From positions 992,001-1,056,000 of the forward strand of contig OZ244129.1 of NCBI GenBank assembly GCA_965215715.1: a stretch of 64,000 nt of DNA. Direction: 5' to 3'. The stretch's first letter is position 1. Each line of letters starts with the position of its first letter. Below are positions 34,080-43,344 of the stretch, piece by piece. The notes beneath the pieces are model-generated. The model was not told where the DNA came from and ran no database searches. It saw only the letters and a list, made by a program, of their open reading frames with translations. Source of the stretch: HXMU1428-3 sp965215715. Its GTDB lineage: Bacteria > Pseudomonadota > Alphaproteobacteria > Rhizobiales > HXMU1428-3. The position numbers and the translations under genes were made by a program.

Positions 34080-35003
34080 ATGAAACCTATTTTAATTGCT
34101 GGACCAACTGCAAGTGGTAAATCAGGATTGGCACTGGCGATCGCGCGTGAATTTGAGGGGGTGGTTGTTAATGCCGATGCCTCGCAAGTTTATCAAGAAC
34201 TGCAAATCATCTCGGCTCGCCCTTCTCAAGAAGAGATGGAGCAAGTGCCGCATAAACTTTATGGGCATGTCAGTGGAGGCTCGGCCTATTCAACCGGGAC
34301 TTGGTTGGAAGATGTCACGCAGGTGCTTAAAGAGTTAGAGGCTGCTAACCAACGCGCAATTATTGTGGGCGGCACGGGCCTTTATTTCCAAGCTTTGCTC
34401 AGCGGGCTTTCCAATATTCCTCAAATTAATGAGGACATTCGAAAATTTTGGCGACAAGAGGCTGACCGGTTAGGTGGTCATGAGCTGCATAAGGTCTTGC
34501 AAACGAAAGACCCAATCATGGCAGAACGGCTCAATCCTGGAGATAGGCAGCGTGTTACGCGCGCGCTTGAAGTGATTGAAAGTACGGGGCGCTCACTTAG
34601 TCTTTGGCAACAACAAACAGGGCCAGCTTTGCTTGATTTGTCGCAAACGGTTCCCTTTGTTTTGCAGATTGATAGAGAGGTTTTATATCAGCGCATTGAT
34701 GAGCGTTTTGAACAGATGGTGCATCAGGGCGGTCTAGAGGAAGTGAAAGCTTTGTTAGACCATAGGTTTGATGAGGGGCTCCCCATTATGCGGGCGCTGG
34801 GTGTTCCTGAGCTTTCCACTTATATAAAGGGTGATATGAGCTTGGATCAGGCCATAGACCAGGCCGCCCAGCAAACCAGGCGCTATGCCAAGCGGCAACT
34901 AACATGGCTAAGGCGTAATATGATTTCGTGGGATAGCATTCATGCGCAACAAATGAAAAGTAATTTGTCTAATATTTTTTCAAAAATTTACAATTCTGGT
35001 TGA
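34080..35003 (+). CDS. miaA: tRNA dimethylallyltransferase
   Basis: This 307-residue enzyme adds a dimethylallyl group to A37 of tRNAs that read codons starting with U. The P-loop is LIAGPTASGKSGLALAIA, followed by the family motifs NADASQVYQEL and ISARPSQEE, IVGGTGLYFQALL, and the C-terminal RRYAKRQLTWLR. It starts at an ATG directly preceded by an in-frame GTG. It is divergent from serB, with palindrome copy 2 in its 5' region, and is followed by the ilv genes about 240 bases later. It is full length for the family. Confidence 0.96.
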   Translation: MKPILIAGPTASGKSGLALAIAREFEGVVVNADASQVYQELQIISARPSQEEMEQVPHKLYGHVSGGSAYSTGTWLEDVTQVLKELEAANQRAIIVGGTGLYFQALLSGLSNIPQINEDIRKFWRQEADRLGGHELHKVLQTKDPIMAERLNPGDRQRVTRALEVIESTGRSLSLWQQQTGPALLDLSQTVPFVLQIDREVLYQRIDERFEQMVHQGGLEEVKALLDHRFDEGLPIMRALGVPELSTYIKGDMSLDQAIDQAAQQTRRYAKRQLTWLRRNMISWDSIHAQQMKSNLSNIFSKIYNSG

Positions 35004-35247
35004 CTGAACTGTTTGCTTTGGGTAGTGTCTCTGGCTGAGCCTGGTTATTTTATAATAAAAAAACGGGCTAAATCCGGTTTTGTCTCTTCTTTTGATTATC
35101 AAAAAAGAAGTTACACTATACCTACACAACATATAGCTCTATCAATGTGCTAGAGCGTTTTAAGCTTGCTGAACAGCCAAGAGCAATGTTAATGGCTGAG
35201 CAGATGAATGTATTTTGACGAATTTTGACCGTAGTGGAGAATTTTAG

Positions 35248-37014
35248 ATGTCGCGGACAATGACTGGCGCGGAAATCGTTTTACAAGCCTTGGCAGACCA
35301 AGGGATTGAGCATATTTTTGGATATCCAGGCGGTGCGGTGCTGAAAATTTATGATGCACTTTTCGATCGCAATGATATCGAGCATATTTTGGTGCGCCAT
35401 GAACAAGGGGCTGCCCATGCTGCTGAAGGGTATGCGCGCTCTACTGGGAAGGTCGGCGTTCTGCTCGTGACATCTGGGCCTGGGGCAACCAATGCGGTAA
35501 CCGGTTTGGCAGATGCTTTGTTGGATTCAATCCCACTTGTTTGCATCACAGGTCAGGTGCCAAGCCATTTGATCGGTACAGATGCCTTCCAAGAATGTGA
35601 TACAGTTGGCATTACACGGCCCTGCACAAAACATAATTATCTCGTTAAGGATGTGAAAGATTTAGCGCGCGTTATGCACGAGGCATTTTATGTTGCCTCT
35701 AGCGGGCGGCCAGGTCCTGTTGTGATCGACATTCCTAAAGATGTTCAATTTGCCAGTGCTGAATATGTTGGGCCTAAAAAGATTGTTCATCGCACATATC
35801 GTCCGCAATTAAAGGGTGACCAGGGGGCCATTCGTGATGCTGTGGATATGATTGCTAATGCCAAAAAGCCGTTGTTTTATACGGGCGGCGGTGTGATCAA
35901 TTCTGGCCCGAATGCGTGCCAGTTGTTGCGTGATTTTGTTAATAAAACCGGAGCACCGATTACCTCAACGTTAATGGGGCTAGGTGCTTATCCAGCTTCC
36001 AGCAAACAATGGATCGGCATGCTTGGGATGCACGGCACTTATGAGGCCAATTGGGCTATGCATGATTGTGATGTTATGGTTTGTGTTGGCGCGCGCTTTG
36101 ACGACAGGATCACTGGGCGGCTTGATGCTTTCTCACCAGGCTCAAAGAAAATCCATATTGATATTGACCCTTCTTCGATCAACAAGAATGTGCGGGTTGA
36201 GTTGCCTATCATTGGTGATGTTGGCCATGTTCTAGAAGATATGTTGCGGATTTGGAAAAACAAATCACCGCAGGTGGATAAAAAGGCGCTTAAAAGCTGG
36301 TGGGGTCAGATTGATGAATGGCGGGCTAAGAAAAGCTTGGATTATAAGCCGTCTAAAAAAACGATCATGCCACAATATGCTGTTCAGCGGTTGTATGAGC
36401 TGACCAAAGATAAAAAGACCTTTATTACAACCGAGGTTGGTCAACACCAAATGTGGGCGGCACAATATTATGGCTTTGAAGAGCCCAATCGGTGGATGAC
36501 ATCGGGTGGCTTGGGCACGATGGGCTATGGTTTCCCAGCTGCCCTTGGTGTGCAATTGGCACACCGGGATGCTTTGGTGATTGATATTGCCGGCGAGGCG
36601 TCTATTCAAATGACGTTGCAGGAATTGTCCACTGCGGTGCAATACAAATTGCCTATTAAGGGGTTCATTCTGAATAATGAATATATGGGCATGGTGCGGC
36701 AATGGCAGGATGTTTTGCATGATGGGCGCTATTCTCATTCCTATTCAGAGGCGTTGCCTGATTTTGTCAAATTGGCAGAAGCTTATGGCGCGGTTGGTTT
36801 GCGCGTGGAGCGTCCTGAAGACCTGGATGGGGCAATTGAAGAGATGATTAATATTGATCAGCCGGTTTTGCTTGATTGCCGGGTTGAAAAACTTGCCAAT
36901 TGTTTCCCGATGATCCCATCTGGTGAGGCCCATAACAAAATGTTGCTGGCCAGTGATGTGAACGAAGAAGATTTAAAGAAAGCAATTGGTGAAGAAGGCA
37001 AAGTGCTGGTTTAG
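35248..37014 (+). CDS. ilvI: Acetolactate synthase, large (catalytic) subunit
   Basis: This 588-residue thiamine-diphosphate enzyme makes acetolactate or acetohydroxybutyrate, the first common step of valine, leucine and isoleucine synthesis. The N-terminal domain has FGYPGGAVLKIYD with the activating Glu in VRHEQGAAHAAEGYAR. The middle FAD-binding domain and the C-terminal ThDP motif follow (DIAGEASIQM to ILNNEYMGMV). The GEAS variant in place of GDGS is normal in alphaproteobacterial enzymes. It is followed by its regulatory subunit after 90 bases. About 240 bases of leader lie upstream; I find no leader peptide with runs of Ile, Leu or Val codons, so classical attenuation is not supported. 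Confidence 0.96.
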   Translation: MSRTMTGAEIVLQALADQGIEHIFGYPGGAVLKIYDALFDRNDIEHILVRHEQGAAHAAEGYARSTGKVGVLLVTSGPGATNAVTGLADALLDSIPLVCITGQVPSHLIGTDAFQECDTVGITRPCTKHNYLVKDVKDLARVMHEAFYVASSGRPGPVVIDIPKDVQFASAEYVGPKKIVHRTYRPQLKGDQGAIRDAVDMIANAKKPLFYTGGGVINSGPNACQLLRDFVNKTGAPITSTLMGLGAYPASSKQWIGMLGMHGTYEANWAMHDCDVMVCVGARFDDRITGRLDAFSPGSKKIHIDIDPSSINKNVRVELPIIGDVGHVLEDMLRIWKNKSPQVDKKALKSWWGQIDEWRAKKSLDYKPSKKTIMPQYAVQRLYELTKDKKTFITTEVGQHQMWAAQYYGFEEPNRWMTSGGLGTMGYGFPAALGVQLAHRDALVIDIAGEASIQMTLQELSTAVQYKLPIKGFILNNEYMGMVRQWQDVLHDGRYSHSYSEALPDFVKLAEAYGAVGLRVERPEDLDGAIEEMINIDQPVLLDCRVEKLANCFPMIPSGEAHNKMLLASDVNEEDLKKAIGEEGKVLV

Positions 37015-37104
37015 CAAAATTTGTCTTTTTTTCTAAAAAGTCTTTATTGCCTTTAACGGGCAATTCAACAAACGATATAATTTATATATAGGCTGGGCTG
37101 TTTT

Positions 37105-37632
37105 ATGAGCACTGTTAATGAAACGATTGAACCACATACTCTTTCAGCATTGGTGGATAATGAACCGGGCGTGCTGGCACGTGTCATTGGTTTGTTTTCT
37201 GGGCGCGGTTATAACATTGATAGCCTAACGGTCACAGAGACCAGCCATGAAAAGCATATTTCGCGGATTACCATTGTAACCACCGGCACACCGATGGTGA
37301 TTGAACAAATCAAGGCACAGTTGGAACGGTTGGTCCCGGTGCATAAAGTCACCGACTTAACTGTTAGCACCCGTGCGCTTGAGCGTGAATTGGCATTGGT
37401 GAAAGTGGCTGGCAAGGGTGATAACCGGGTTGAGGCTTTGCGCCTTGGCGAGGCGTTTCGTGCTCAAGTGGTTGATGCATCGACGGAGCATTTTGTGTTT
37501 GAGGTTACTGGTAAATCGGGCAAGATTGAACAGTTCATTCAGTTAATGAAACCGCTCGGTCTTGTTGAGGTTGCGCGTACAGGTATTGCCGCCATCTCGC
37601 GCGGGGCTGAGGGCATGAATAGTCAAAGTTAA
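37105..37632 (+). CDS. ilvH: Acetolactate synthase, small (regulatory) subunit
   Basis: A 175-residue subunit with an N-terminal ACT domain (about 10-85: LSALVDNEPGVLARVIGLFS, then GRGYNIDSLTV and ISRITIVTTG) that binds valine for feedback inhibition. A C-terminal dimerisation domain follows (FRAQVVDASTEHFVFEVTGK). It activates and regulates the large subunit encoded directly upstream. Length and motifs are normal for the family. It lies 50 bases before pdxJ. Confidence 0.96.
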   Translation: MSTVNETIEPHTLSALVDNEPGVLARVIGLFSGRGYNIDSLTVTETSHEKHISRITIVTTGTPMVIEQIKAQLERLVPVHKVTDLTVSTRALERELALVKVAGKGDNRVEALRLGEAFRAQVVDASTEHFVFEVTGKSGKIEQFIQLMKPLGLVEVARTGIAAISRGAEGMNSQS

Positions 37633-37682
37633 AAACCTCACTGTTCTGACTTTCATTGCAAGATGATTTTTAAGGTGTCCAG

Positions 37683-38420
37683 ATGCCAACCAATTTAAGC
37701 GTAAATTTGAATGCGATTGCCATGTTGCGCAATCGGCGTGATTTGGCATGGCCAAGTGTGACCGGCATTGGGGCGATGGCATTGGAAGCTGGCGCTCACG
37801 GTTTAACCGTGCACCCAAGGCCAGATGAGCGCCATATACGCAAAACAGATGTTTATGAGCTGGCCAAGATGATCAAAACTGAGTGGCCGGGTAAAGAGTT
37901 TAACATTGAAGGCTATCCCGATGAGCGTTTGCTTACCATTGTTGATGAGGTTAGGCCTGATCAAGTCACTTTGGTCCCTGATGATCCGGCGCAAAATACC
38001 TCAGATCATGGGTGGGATTTGGAGAGGAGTAAAGATCAATTAGTTCCTCTTATCAATCAGATCCAGGATCTTGGCTGTCGGATTTCTCTGTTTGTCGATA
38101 GCACAGCGCGCGCTGGCGCTTTGGCGGGCGAACTGAAGGCTGACCGAATAGAGATTTATACTGGCCCTTACGGGGCGTTAACTGACCTTGAAGAGATCAA
38201 ACAAGAGCTGGGGCAAATTAAAGACACATGTGACGCGGCGCGCACTGCTGGCTTGAAAGTCAATGCTGGCCATGATTTAACACTCGATAATCTGCCAGCC
38301 TTAATGGAGGCCGTGCCAGATATTGCAGAATGTTCAATTGGGCATTGCTTTACAGCTGATTGTTTGATTTATGGGGTTAAAGAGACGGTAAAACGGTATT
38401 TAAAAGCGCTTGGTCATTAA
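37683..38420 (+). CDS. pdxJ: Pyridoxine 5'-phosphate synthase
   Basis: This 245-residue TIM-barrel enzyme condenses 1-deoxyxylulose 5-phosphate with 3-amino-2-oxopropyl phosphate in the DXP-dependent vitamin B6 pathway. Typical PdxJ motifs are LSVNLNAIAMLRNRR, GAHGLTVHPRPDERHI, the catalytic Glu region FNIEGYPDERL, VTLVPDDPAQ, and the C-terminal GLKVNAGHDLTLDNL. It lies between ilvH and ilvC on the same strand, with 50 and 115 bases on either side. This is an unusual place for pdxJ, which more often precedes acpS. Confidence 0.95.
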   Translation: MPTNLSVNLNAIAMLRNRRDLAWPSVTGIGAMALEAGAHGLTVHPRPDERHIRKTDVYELAKMIKTEWPGKEFNIEGYPDERLLTIVDEVRPDQVTLVPDDPAQNTSDHGWDLERSKDQLVPLINQIQDLGCRISLFVDSTARAGALAGELKADRIEIYTGPYGALTDLEEIKQELGQIKDTCDAARTAGLKVNAGHDLTLDNLPALMEAVPDIAECSIGHCFTADCLIYGVKETVKRYLKALGH

Positions 38421-38535
38421 TATTGAACATTGACAAGCACGTCTGAGGGCTTTACCCCCTCATTTCATAAAAATGGTAAAAATTATGGCCCTGTGCACGG
38501 GGCGTTGGATTTAAACAGAAGGTACATGAATTACA

Positions 38536-39555
38536 ATGCGCGTTTATTATGACAGTGATGCAGATCTTAATCTCATCAAATCCAAGAAGGTTGCTATTAT
38601 CGGCTATGGATCACAAGGACATGCTCATACCCTTAACCTGAGAGATTCTGGCGTTGAACAGGTTGCTGTTGCGCTACGTGAAGGGTCTTCCTCTCGCGCT
38701 AAGGCTGAAGGGGAAGGCTTAAAAGTCATGAACGTGGCAGAGGCCGCCAAATGGGCTGATGTGATGATGTTCTTGGTACCTGATGAGCTGCAAGCTGATA
38801 TTTATAATGAAGAGATTGCGCCTAACATCAAAGATGGCGCAGCCCTTGCTTTTGCTCATGGCCTAAATGTGCATTTTAATTTGATTGTACCGAATAAATC
38901 AGTTGATGTGATTATGATAGCTCCAAAGGGGCCTGGGCACACTGTGCGCGGTGAATATTTGCGCGGCGGTGGCCTCCCTTGCTTGATCGCGGTTCATCAA
39001 GATGCTTCTGGTAACGCCAAAGATTTGGCGCTTTCTTATTCAGCTGCCATTGGCGGGGGTAAGGCTGGTACAATTGAGACAACCTTTAGAGAAGAATGTG
39101 AAACGGACTTGTTTGGTGAGCAAGCTGTGCTTTGCGGCGGTGTTGTTGAATTGATGCGCGCTGGTTTTGAAACACTAACCGAGGCTGGCTATGCGCCTGA
39201 GATGGCCTATTTTGAATGTCTGCATGAAATGAAATTGATTGTAGACCTGATCTATGAAGGCGGCATTGCCAACATGAATTACTCAATTTCAAACACAGCT
39301 GAATATGGCGAATATGTCTCTGGCCCGCGGGTGATCACACCTGATGTGAAAGAGCGCATGAAAGACATCTTAAACGATATTCAAGAAGGGCGCTTTACGC
39401 GTGACTGGATGCTGGAAAACAAAGTTGGACAAACCAACTTTTTAGCCATGCGAGCGAAAACAGATGAGCACCCTTGTGAAGAGGTGGGCCATAAACTAAG
39501 AGCCATGATGCCATGGATTAAAGAAAAGGCCTTGGTGGACAAGTCTAAAAACTAA
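38536..39555 (+). CDS. ilvC: Ketol-acid reductoisomerase (class I)
   Basis: This 339-residue enzyme performs the second step of branched-chain amino acid synthesis, isomerisation and NADPH-dependent reduction of acetolactate. The nucleotide-binding motif is AIIGYGSQGHAHTLNLRDSG, and magnesium ligands lie in the C-terminal knotted domain (DLFGEQAVLCGGVVELM, then ECLHEMKLIVDLIYEGGI). It is full length for the short class. It ends the ilvI-ilvH-pdxJ-ilvC group and is followed by a strong terminator. Confidence 0.97.
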   Translation: MRVYYDSDADLNLIKSKKVAIIGYGSQGHAHTLNLRDSGVEQVAVALREGSSSRAKAEGEGLKVMNVAEAAKWADVMMFLVPDELQADIYNEEIAPNIKDGAALAFAHGLNVHFNLIVPNKSVDVIMIAPKGPGHTVRGEYLRGGGLPCLIAVHQDASGNAKDLALSYSAAIGGGKAGTIETTFREECETDLFGEQAVLCGGVVELMRAGFETLTEAGYAPEMAYFECLHEMKLIVDLIYEGGIANMNYSISNTAEYGEYVSGPRVITPDVKERMKDILNDIQEGRFTRDWMLENKVGQTNFLAMRAKTDEHPCEEVGHKLRAMMPWIKEKALVDKSKN

Positions 39556-39580
39556 ACCTCCACCACAAACGATTGTTTAC

Positions 39581-39614
39581 AAAAGCCCCTTTTTAACAAA
39601 AGGGGCTTTTTTTG
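39581..39614 (+). terminator. Intrinsic terminator after ilvC
   Basis: AAAAGCCCCTTTT pairs with AAAAGGGGCTTTT around a short loop, followed by more T. It lies 26 bases beyond the ilvC stop and should end the ilv transcript. Confidence 0.92.
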
Positions 39615-40037
39615 TGACGCAATTAAACCTGTCTTTATGAGTTGATTTGAATCTGTGGTCGCAAATGGGAATATTTTTTCGAAAGCCGGTAAAGGGATAC
39701 CATATTGTGTTTATTACTAGCCTCTTGTGGCAAAGCTTTCTTTTGCTTGTAAGCAGCGTTAGGGTGGTAAAAATGATAGGAGAAATGGTCGTATAGAAAT
39801 AAAATGGTAAAACAAAAATATAAAATCATAAGCGCCCTCTTAAAATTGAAAAAGGATTACAAACTAAAACTGACGCCTATGTGAAATTTTTAAAGTAGGT
39901 GATTTGTTAACAAAACCTTAACACCCTTTATCTCATAAAATGAACTAAAATACAAGCCGAGAGGCAAGATATAAACGATGCATGCTGATGATTTTATTCA
40001 CCTTTTTCATACGCTGACTGCATAAACCTTTAAGGAG
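39615..40037 (+). promoter_or_regulatory. Intergenic region upstream of the PhzF gene with a CtrA-like box
   Basis: About 420 AT-rich bases without a credible gene. At 39907-39922 the sequence reads TTAA, seven bases, then TTAAC, the full consensus of the alphaproteobacterial cell-cycle regulator CtrA. It lies about 115 bases before the PhzF gene. A match this short can occur by chance in AT-rich DNA. AAGGAGA just before 40038 is the ribosome site of the PhzF gene. Confidence 0.3.
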
Positions 40038-40952
40038 ATGTCTGTGGGATATCAATTTCATATTTTGGATGTGTTTACGGACCAAGCCTTTGGAGGCAAT
40101 CAGTTGGCGGTGGTGGAGGGGGCTGATGACCTTGATGAAGGCAAGATGCAGGCTATTGCCAAAGAGTTTGGTTTTTCTGAAACGGTTTTTTTGCAAACAA
40201 GTGGCAATGGTTTGGCTTCTGCCAAATTACGCATTTTTACGCCTAGCCAAGAAATTTCGTTTGCTGGCCACCCAACCATAGGTGTGGCAGTGCTTTTGGG
40301 TGAGCGGAAAATGGGTGGTAATGAGGCCTCTCCAGATGCCTTGATTATGCTCGAAGAGCAAATCGGTTTGGTCCGTTGCATCGTTTCTATGGAAAAAGAG
40401 AGCGTTTCTTATGCAGAGTTTGATGCGCCGTGTTTGCCGTCTAAATTGGCTGATGTACCAGAAGCTGATTTGGTGGCTGATGCGTTAGGGCTTGGCATTA
40501 TGGATATTGGTTTTGAGAACCACAAAATATGTGCGGCCAAGGCTGGCAACCAATTTATTTTTGTCCCTTTGCGCAACATGGCTCTTGTTGGCCAGGCCGA
40601 ACCAGACTTGAAATTTTGGACATCTGCGTTTGAAAAATATGGGCCTGTTGGTGTTTATGTCTATTGCCGCGGCGGCATCCAATCAAATTCAGGGTTTCAT
40701 GCTCGTATGTTTGCCCCTTCTTTAGGGGTCATGGAAGATGCAGCAACAGGCAGTGCAGCGGTTGCCTTTGCCAGTGTGATCAAAGATTTTGAGATAGAAA
40801 ACCAGGCGATGTTTGAAACGTACATTGAGCAAGGTTATGAGCTGGGGCGCCCTAGTTGTATTAAATTGGAAGCTGAATTTGAACAGAAAAATTTACGGGC
40901 TGTTCGTGTCGGGGGCCATGCTTTGCATGTGGCAAAAGGTGAGCTGTTGTAA
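40038..40952 (+). CDS. PhzF-family isomerase/epimerase-like protein
   Basis: This 304-residue protein has the double-barrel PhzF fold, related to diaminopimelate epimerase. Motifs are FHILDVFTDQAFGGNQLAVV, the catalytic Glu in FGFSETVFL, FTPSQEISFAGHPTIGVAVL, and the C-terminal APSLGVMEDAATGSAAVAFA. In phenazine producers PhzF isomerises a dihydro-anthranilate intermediate, but no other phenazine gene is here. Most genomic homologues have unknown small-molecule substrates, and this one should be treated the same way. It stands alone, with terminators on both sides. Confidence 0.88.
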   Translation: MSVGYQFHILDVFTDQAFGGNQLAVVEGADDLDEGKMQAIAKEFGFSETVFLQTSGNGLASAKLRIFTPSQEISFAGHPTIGVAVLLGERKMGGNEASPDALIMLEEQIGLVRCIVSMEKESVSYAEFDAPCLPSKLADVPEADLVADALGLGIMDIGFENHKICAAKAGNQFIFVPLRNMALVGQAEPDLKFWTSAFEKYGPVGVYVYCRGGIQSNSGFHARMFAPSLGVMEDAATGSAAVAFASVIKDFEIENQAMFETYIEQGYELGRPSCIKLEAEFEQKNLRAVRVGGHALHVAKGELL

Positions 40953-40960
40953 AATGGGTT

Positions 40961-41005
40961 AAAAGCACTTGCTCTATTATTTGGGGGCATAGAGCAAGTG
41001 CTTTT
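40961..41005. terminator. Bidirectional terminator between the PhzF and porin genes
   Basis: AAAAGCACTTGCTCTA pairs perfectly with TAGAGCAAGTGCTTTT around a 13-base loop, with T-rich ends on both strands. It lies between two convergent genes. A second, less regular hairpin (CCTGGCA...TGCCAGG) follows at about 41021-41054. Confidence 0.88.
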
Positions 41006-41085
41006 GTCGCAAGAGGGGACCTGGCAACAAAAGGGGGGCTTTTGTGCCAGGCTGCACCTTAAATCACGGTGTTGTGCGACAGTGG

Positions 41086-42480
41086 TTAAAAGACAACCCG
41101 TCCGCCAATGATTAACTGATCAGATTCAGCGTCTTTGGCACTGTTGGTGACATCGGCTAGGGGGGCAAAGCCGGTGTTGTGTGAATATTCAATACCAACA
41201 GAAATGTTTGGATTAATGAATACTTCCATGCCGGCTATGATGGCATCAAGCTCATCAAAGGTCGTTCCTCCGGGGCCCCCAATTTGAAAGGGTCCAATTT
41301 CCGATTTGCTGTAAGATAGTGAAAAGTGCGTTTTATAATTGTAAATTTCAGTTTTATAACGCCCTTGCACTGTCCAGGCTTTGATAACCTCGTTGGTTGC
41401 CGGCCAAGGGTCAACTGTGGCGGTGTATTCAGCCATAATGTCAAACATTGGAGAGGTAAACTCGGCTCTTATATCCCAGGCCGCATTGCGACCCCGACAT
41501 TCAGGCACATTGGTAGTTTTACCCAGTGATCCATCAGGATTGATAGGAAAGCCGGCTGCATTACATGGCAGTTCAGGACCTGGATGGTGTGGCCAAACTG
41601 AATTGTAGATTGTGCCATGCAAATAACCGCCGCCTATTTTCAATTTGCTGCCTGACATTACAGGGATGAAAATATCGCCGTTGATAGCAAAATTATCAAT
41701 TTGATCGCTATTGGCTGTATCTGCTGTGCGAAGATGGCGACCACCTGTTATGGCTGTTGCAGAAAGCTGGACAAAATTATTTACAAATCCTAGTTCGGCA
41801 ACCACACCATCACTCTCGGCTCTAAAGAAGTGATTGTTGATGTTTTGGGTAAACGGATTGTATTGGTCAAAGTCACCAAAATTTATGGTTTTGCGTCCGA
41901 ACGTTAAATAAAATGGAGACTGGTTCAAATCGCCAAGTGTTACATAAGCTTTTCGTAACTGAACCTCATCTTGGGTCTCAAAGCGAATTTCATGATATTC
42001 AACTTGGGCAAACACTGTCAGCCAATCGGTTGGGGTGGCTGTTAGGCTAAGAGCTGCGTTATCGATAAAAAATCGATGAGCCTCTGTGCCGGAATGATCA
42101 GGAAAGCGTGTTAAGATCGGAAAGGCGCTGTCCGTATTGGTCCATTCGCCCAAATATGAGCCTTTCATTAGGCCTGAGATATAAATTTTTTGGGATTGGA
42201 TTTGACCAGATTTTCTAAAAATCAACTGATCAATGGCTTTGGAGGCAATGTTTTCATCATAATCAAGGACAACATCTGCATAAGCAGTGTTGGCGGTGAC
42301 AAACCAGTGATCAGGCAAAATACCTTGTTCACTATCTTTTATAGACTCTTCAAATTGTAGGGGTTCTTCAAAAAAGCCATCTGGATCATCTAATTTTAGA
42401 TCTTCTGCATGGGCTTGAAGGGGGGCAAAACTGACAAAACTGGCCAAGGCCAGTGTGAAAAGGGGGGGCACGCAACGCAT
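41086..42480 (-). CDS. Outer-membrane porin, possibly LbtU-like
   Basis: A 464-residue exported protein with a signal peptide (LFTLALASFVSFAPLQAHA) and a beta-barrel pattern of alternating strands, ending in aromatic GGRVVF as outer-membrane proteins do. The segment LRKAYVTLGDLNQSPFYLTF, then GRKTINFGDFDQYNPFTQNI, resembles the LbtU siderophore-porin family; this assignment is from memory and moderate. Two cysteines lie in a long extracellular-type loop (PCNAAG and PECRGRN). It would let small molecules or metal complexes cross the outer membrane. No siderophore genes are adjacent. Confidence 0.7.
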   Translation of the reverse strand: MRCVPPLFTLALASFVSFAPLQAHAEDLKLDDPDGFFEEPLQFEESIKDSEQGILPDHWFVTANTAYADVVLDYDENIASKAIDQLIFRKSGQIQSQKIYISGLMKGSYLGEWTNTDSAFPILTRFPDHSGTEAHRFFIDNAALSLTATPTDWLTVFAQVEYHEIRFETQDEVQLRKAYVTLGDLNQSPFYLTFGRKTINFGDFDQYNPFTQNINNHFFRAESDGVVAELGFVNNFVQLSATAITGGRHLRTADTANSDQIDNFAINGDIFIPVMSGSKLKIGGGYLHGTIYNSVWPHHPGPELPCNAAGFPINPDGSLGKTTNVPECRGRNAAWDIRAEFTSPMFDIMAEYTATVDPWPATNEVIKAWTVQGRYKTEIYNYKTHFSLSYSKSEIGPFQIGGPGGTTFDELDAIIAGMEVFINPNISVGIEYSHNTGFAPLADVTNSAKDAESDQLIIGGRVVF

Positions 42481-42701
42481 GACTTAATAACTCCACTCGT
42501 ACTTAATAAAACGAACTCATCCTGGTGGCTATTAAAGCGAGGTAGGGTTAAAGCTTTCTAAAGAGAGTGTTTTTTTGAAACATTTAATGTTATGAGGGAG
42601 CAAAAAAAGAATGTTTTACAGGGCTGATGTTGTGGTTTGGCATTTTTCTTTAAGCATATTAAACTGCTTAAATGATTCTATTCAGCTAACTGGATTTATG
42701 G

Positions 42702-43115
42702 ATGCAATCTAACAAGCAATATATTTTCGTTTATGGGACTTTGAAGCGTTCTGTTGCCAACCCTGTTGGTTTGATGATGCGCCCTCATGTTGCTTATGTG
42801 GCTGAAGCTATTATTGCTGGCCGGCTTTATGATTTGGGGCCTTTTCCAGGGCTGGTGTTAGAAAATAGCGGCACAGCTGTTTATGGTGAATTATACGAGA
42901 TTTTGCACCCCAATGCCTTGTTATCTTTGCTTGATGCCTATGAAGGGTGCGGTGTTGATGATCCTAAACCGCATGATTTTGCCAGGCTTGAGGCCACGGT
43001 TCGCGATACCGACGGTATTGATTATCGTTCTTGGGTCTATGTTTATCAAAATCAAGTGGATCCAAGCTGGCATGTGCCTTCAGGATTTTTCCAACCTTCT
43101 GCTGGTGTTGCTTAG
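42702..43115 (+). CDS. Gamma-glutamylcyclotransferase-like (AIG2) protein
   Basis: This 137-residue protein has the AIG2/GGCT fold. FVYGTLKRS is the substrate-loop motif, FPGLVLENSGTAVYGELYEI follows, and the proposed catalytic Glu lies in DAYEGC. Bacterial members are mostly uncharacterised; some cyclise gamma-glutamyl compounds and so act in glutathione turnover. A link to the glutathione-dependent formaldehyde route of this organism is possible but only inferred. It stands alone between the porin and ppdK. Confidence 0.82.
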   Translation: MQSNKQYIFVYGTLKRSVANPVGLMMRPHVAYVAEAIIAGRLYDLGPFPGLVLENSGTAVYGELYEILHPNALLSLLDAYEGCGVDDPKPHDFARLEATVRDTDGIDYRSWVYVYQNQVDPSWHVPSGFFQPSAGVA

Positions 43116-43344
43116 AGCCATTTTTGGCCCTGTTTCTTCTCTTTTAAATCATTCCTTTTCCCTCTTTCGTAGATAGCTGTAATCTGGCGTTGCTCTTACC
43201 GCTCATCGGCACTAAAGTGCGCTTAAATCATCCAGATGTTGTTTATTAAACCCTTGAATAATAACTTATGTTGCTTAATCGGTTTAATGAATGATATTTA
43301 AGATCGATATTTAGCTGAAATCTACTTTAACGAAAGTTTTTTGT

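Noticed and set aside
35004..35247. Leader-peptide attenuator before ilvI
   Set aside because: No short frame with clustered Ile, Leu or Val codons and no clear terminator/antiterminator pair; only a weak hairpin near 35059-35081 that may end miaA.
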